Below, one piece after another: positions 63,991 to 64,000 of a stretch of 64,000 nt of DNA. The stretch lies in assembly GCF_009176725.1 (NCBI RefSeq), contig NZ_AP020337.1, positions 4,347,501-4,411,500 of the forward strand. The letters run 5' to 3'. Both the position numbers and the translations under genes were made by a program. The stretch comes from Pseudomonas sp. KUIN-1 (GTDB lineage Bacteria > Pseudomonadota > Gammaproteobacteria > Pseudomonadales > Pseudomonadaceae). Positions within the stretch are counted from its first letter, which is position 1, and each line of letters starts with the position of its first letter. The notes under the pieces are model-generated. The model did no database searches. It was not told where the DNA came from and saw only the letters and a list, made by a program, of their open reading frames with translations.

Positions 63991-64000
63991 CCGGTACTGC

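Overview
The window reads as chromosomal DNA of a plant-associated fluorescent Pseudomonas, most likely of the Pseudomonas syringae group. The strongest reason is a full-length hopAF1 type III effector gene with a matching hrp box about 250 bp upstream. GC-rich codon use, many AAGGAG-type ribosome sites and a REP-like repeat family fit this. No rRNA, tRNA or CRISPR array was seen.

Region 1 (1-40.9 kb) is mostly core genome: transporters (MFS, MHS, TonB-dependent receptor, orphan osmolyte-type binding protein), a MASE2-GGDEF diguanylate cyclase, a PQQ-type sugar dehydrogenase, two soluble histidine kinases (one overlapping an RsbQ-like hydrolase), cytosine deaminase, peptide deformylase, envelope proteins, CvfB-type RNA-binding protein, a DEAD-box helicase, a CpxAR-like two-component system divergent from a BamA paralogue, and a LysR-controlled MFS/hydrolase operon. 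A 1.45-kb IS3-family element (26.1-27.6 kb) has landed inside one member of a cluster of REP-like palindromic repeats.

Region 2 (about 40.9-61.9 kb) is accessory DNA. It opens with a segmental duplication: the last 61 bp of a lysR gene and a copy of the ybdG-type mscS gene each occur twice, about 3.74-3.76 kb apart. Between the copies lie a putative zinc-finger protein, an internally deleted ybdG pseudogene, hopAF1 and a decayed IS3 orfA. Beyond the intact ybdG is an AT-rich two-gene Hachiman anti-phage system (hamA-hamB), two unrecognised membrane-protein genes, an IS66 transposase remnant, a P-loop kinase-like gene, a large secreted alpha/beta hydrolase, and a 1247-residue protein of unknown function whose layout suggests a single-gene defence protein. 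Several gene-free stretches carry only transposase fossils.

Region 3 (61.9-64 kb) returns to small core-like genes: a secreted DUF3757-type protein, a DUF1349 protein and a BRO-N-type protein with an unusual leader.

The main candidates for follow-up are the 1247-residue protein, the RsbQ-like hydrolase/PAS-kinase pair, the CpxR-like box shared with the second bamA, and the history of the hopAF1 insertion.
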